A stretch of DNA of 64,000 nt, taken from the NCBI RefSeq assembly GCF_001461825.1, contig NZ_LLZC01000008.1:1-64000 (forward strand). Direction: 5' to 3'. Origin of the DNA: Bacillus velezensis (GTDB lineage: Bacteria; Bacillota; Bacilli; Bacillales; Bacillaceae). A program made the translations under genes and the position numbers. A model generated the notes under the pieces. It saw only the letters and a list, made by a program, of their open reading frames with translations. It did not search any database and was not told the DNA's origin. This document shows, in pieces, positions 63,072 through 64,000 of this stretch (position 1 is its first letter; each line of letters begins with the position of its first letter).

Positions 63072-64000
63072 ATGGCGAGAGTCATAAGCATGTCGGACGC
63101 GATCAATGAAGCAATGAAGCTTGCGATGAGAAAAGACGACAATGTGCTTGTAATCGGTGAAGATGTCGCCGGGGGAGCGGCGGTCGATCATTTGCAAGAT
63201 GATGAAGCATGGGGCGGTGTACTGGGGGTCACAAAGGGGCTCGTACAGGAATTCGGGCGCAGCCGAGTGCTGGATACACCGATTTCTGAGGCGGGCTACA
63301 TGGGTGCGGCCATGGCTGCGGCATCCACGGGGCTGAGACCGATTGCAGAACTGATGTTTAACGATTTTATCGGCACGTGCTTTGATCAGGTGATCAACCA
63401 AGGGGCGAAATTCCGCTATATGTTCGGCGGTAAAGCGCAAGTGCCGATCACCGTCCGCACCACATACGGAGCCGGGTTCCGGGCAGCCGCTCAGCATTCG
63501 CAGGCGCTGTATGGCCTGTTCACCAGCATCCCGGGTCTGAAGACGGTTGTGCCGTCCAATCCATATGACGCCAAAGGTTTGCTGCTTTCGGCAATAGAAG
63601 ACAATGATCCGGTATTCTTTTTTGAAGATAAAACGTCCTACAACATGAAGGGCGAGGTGCCGGAAGATTATTATACAATCCCGCTCGGAAAAGCGGATAT
63701 CAAACGCGAAGGCAGCGACATCACGCTGTTTGCGGTCGGCAAGCAGGTCAATACCGCGCTTGAAGCGGCTGCGCAGCTTTCTGAGAAAGGCATCGACGCC
63801 GAGGTGCTTGATCCCCGGAGTCTGTCTCCTTTAGATGAGGAAGCGATTTTCACATCGTTAGAAAAAACAAACCGGCTGATCATCATAGACGAAGCCAATC
63901 CGCGCTGCAGCATCGCCACGGATATTGCTGCGATTGTCGCCGATAAGGGCTTTGATTTGCTTGATGCGCCGATTAAGCGGATTACAGCGCCGCATACACC
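63072..64000 (+). CDS. acoB: acetoin dehydrogenase E1 beta subunit, 3' end cut by window
   Basis: The frame opens at ATG 63072, one base after the acoA stop, and remains open to the window edge (309 codons of an expected 340 or so). The sequence MARVISMSDAINEAMKLAM, GEDVAGGAAVD and the transketolase pyrimidine-binding and C-terminal regions identify the E1 beta subunit. It pairs with AcoA as a heterotetramer. The missing part is the C-terminal end. Confidence 0.95.
   Translation, partial: MARVISMSDAINEAMKLAMRKDDNVLVIGEDVAGGAAVDHLQDDEAWGGVLGVTKGLVQEFGRSRVLDTPISEAGYMGAAMAAASTGLRPIAELMFNDFIGTCFDQVINQGAKFRYMFGGKAQVPITVRTTYGAGFRAAAQHSQALYGLFTSIPGLKTVVPSNPYDAKGLLLSAIEDNDPVFFFEDKTSYNMKGEVPEDYYTIPLGKADIKREGSDITLFAVGKQVNTALEAAAQLSEKGIDAEVLDPRSLSPLDEEAIFTSLEKTNRLIIIDEANPRCSIATDIAAIVADKGFDLLDAPIKRITAPHT

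Noticed and set aside
62991-63497. 168-codon minus-strand frame opposite acoA/acoB
   Set aside because: Antisense to strongly conserved E1 subunits.

Overview
The window reads as a chromosome segment of a Bacillus subtilis-group bacterium, most likely the B. velezensis/B. amyloliquefaciens branch. Most proteins align from memory almost end to end with B. subtilis 168 proteins, and gene order follows the 168 block citST-yflP-citM-yflN-nos-acyP ... nagP-ltaS ... trePAR-yfkO-yfkN ... yfjT-pdaA ... rlmCD-dus-yfjM-acoAB. Start codons (ATG/GTG/TTG), AGGAGG-type ribosome binding sites, SigA/SigB/SigG/SigK/SigL-type promoters and hairpin-T terminators are all typical of Bacillus. No rRNA, tRNA, insertion sequence, phage or CRISPR array was seen.

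Layout. 1-12780 is accessory and concerns the cell surface: the 3' part of a collagen-like (Gly-X-Thr)n protein, a divergent two-component pair (a 1029-aa hybrid kinase and a regulator with REC, winged-helix and BTAD-like parts), a 1875-aa LPXTG adhesin with collagen-binding and CnaB repeats, and a class A-like sortase. 13021-18614 is the citrate module: CitST sensing, a TctC-like binding protein, the CitM Mg-citrate carrier and a metallo-hydrolase. 18736-24646 holds nitric oxide synthase, acylphosphatase, a MOSC protein, small conserved genes, MapB, the N-acetylglucosamine PTS permease NagP and a YfmQ-like protein. 24687-28221 holds lipoteichoic acid synthase, YflB and a spore-coat/germination trio (cotP-ydgA-ydgB) that lies elsewhere in strain 168. 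28492-32407 is the trehalose operon with its operators. 32540-40376 holds the nitroreductase YfkO, a YibE/YibF-like pair, the wall nucleotidase YfkN and the stress protein YfkM. 40397-44495 is a quinate/shikimate-type cluster with its own LacI regulator. 44826-57107 is the yfk/yfj housekeeping and stress block, with a frameshifted yfjR. 57241-61792 holds RlmCD, an AT-rich interruption of about 1.4 kb, a dihydrouridine synthase and YfjM. 62069-64000 opens the acetoin dehydrogenase operon (acoA, and acoB cut by the window edge).

How parts work together. The first 12 kb looks like a self-contained adhesion unit: the two-component pair lies next to an adhesin that has its own sortase, and the same 11-bp-spaced TGTA direct repeat is found in front of both the two-component pair and the adhesin. 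CitST probably switches on citM when citrate is present, with a cre box adding carbon catabolite control. Trehalose, N-acetylglucosamine and acetoin genes each carry recognisable control sites (TreR operators, a NagR-type dre site, and a SigL promoter with an AcoR-type inverted repeat). The shikimate-type operon has two matching LacI-type palindromes in its promoter region. Gene identities rest on remembered family sequences and visible motifs; no database search was possible.
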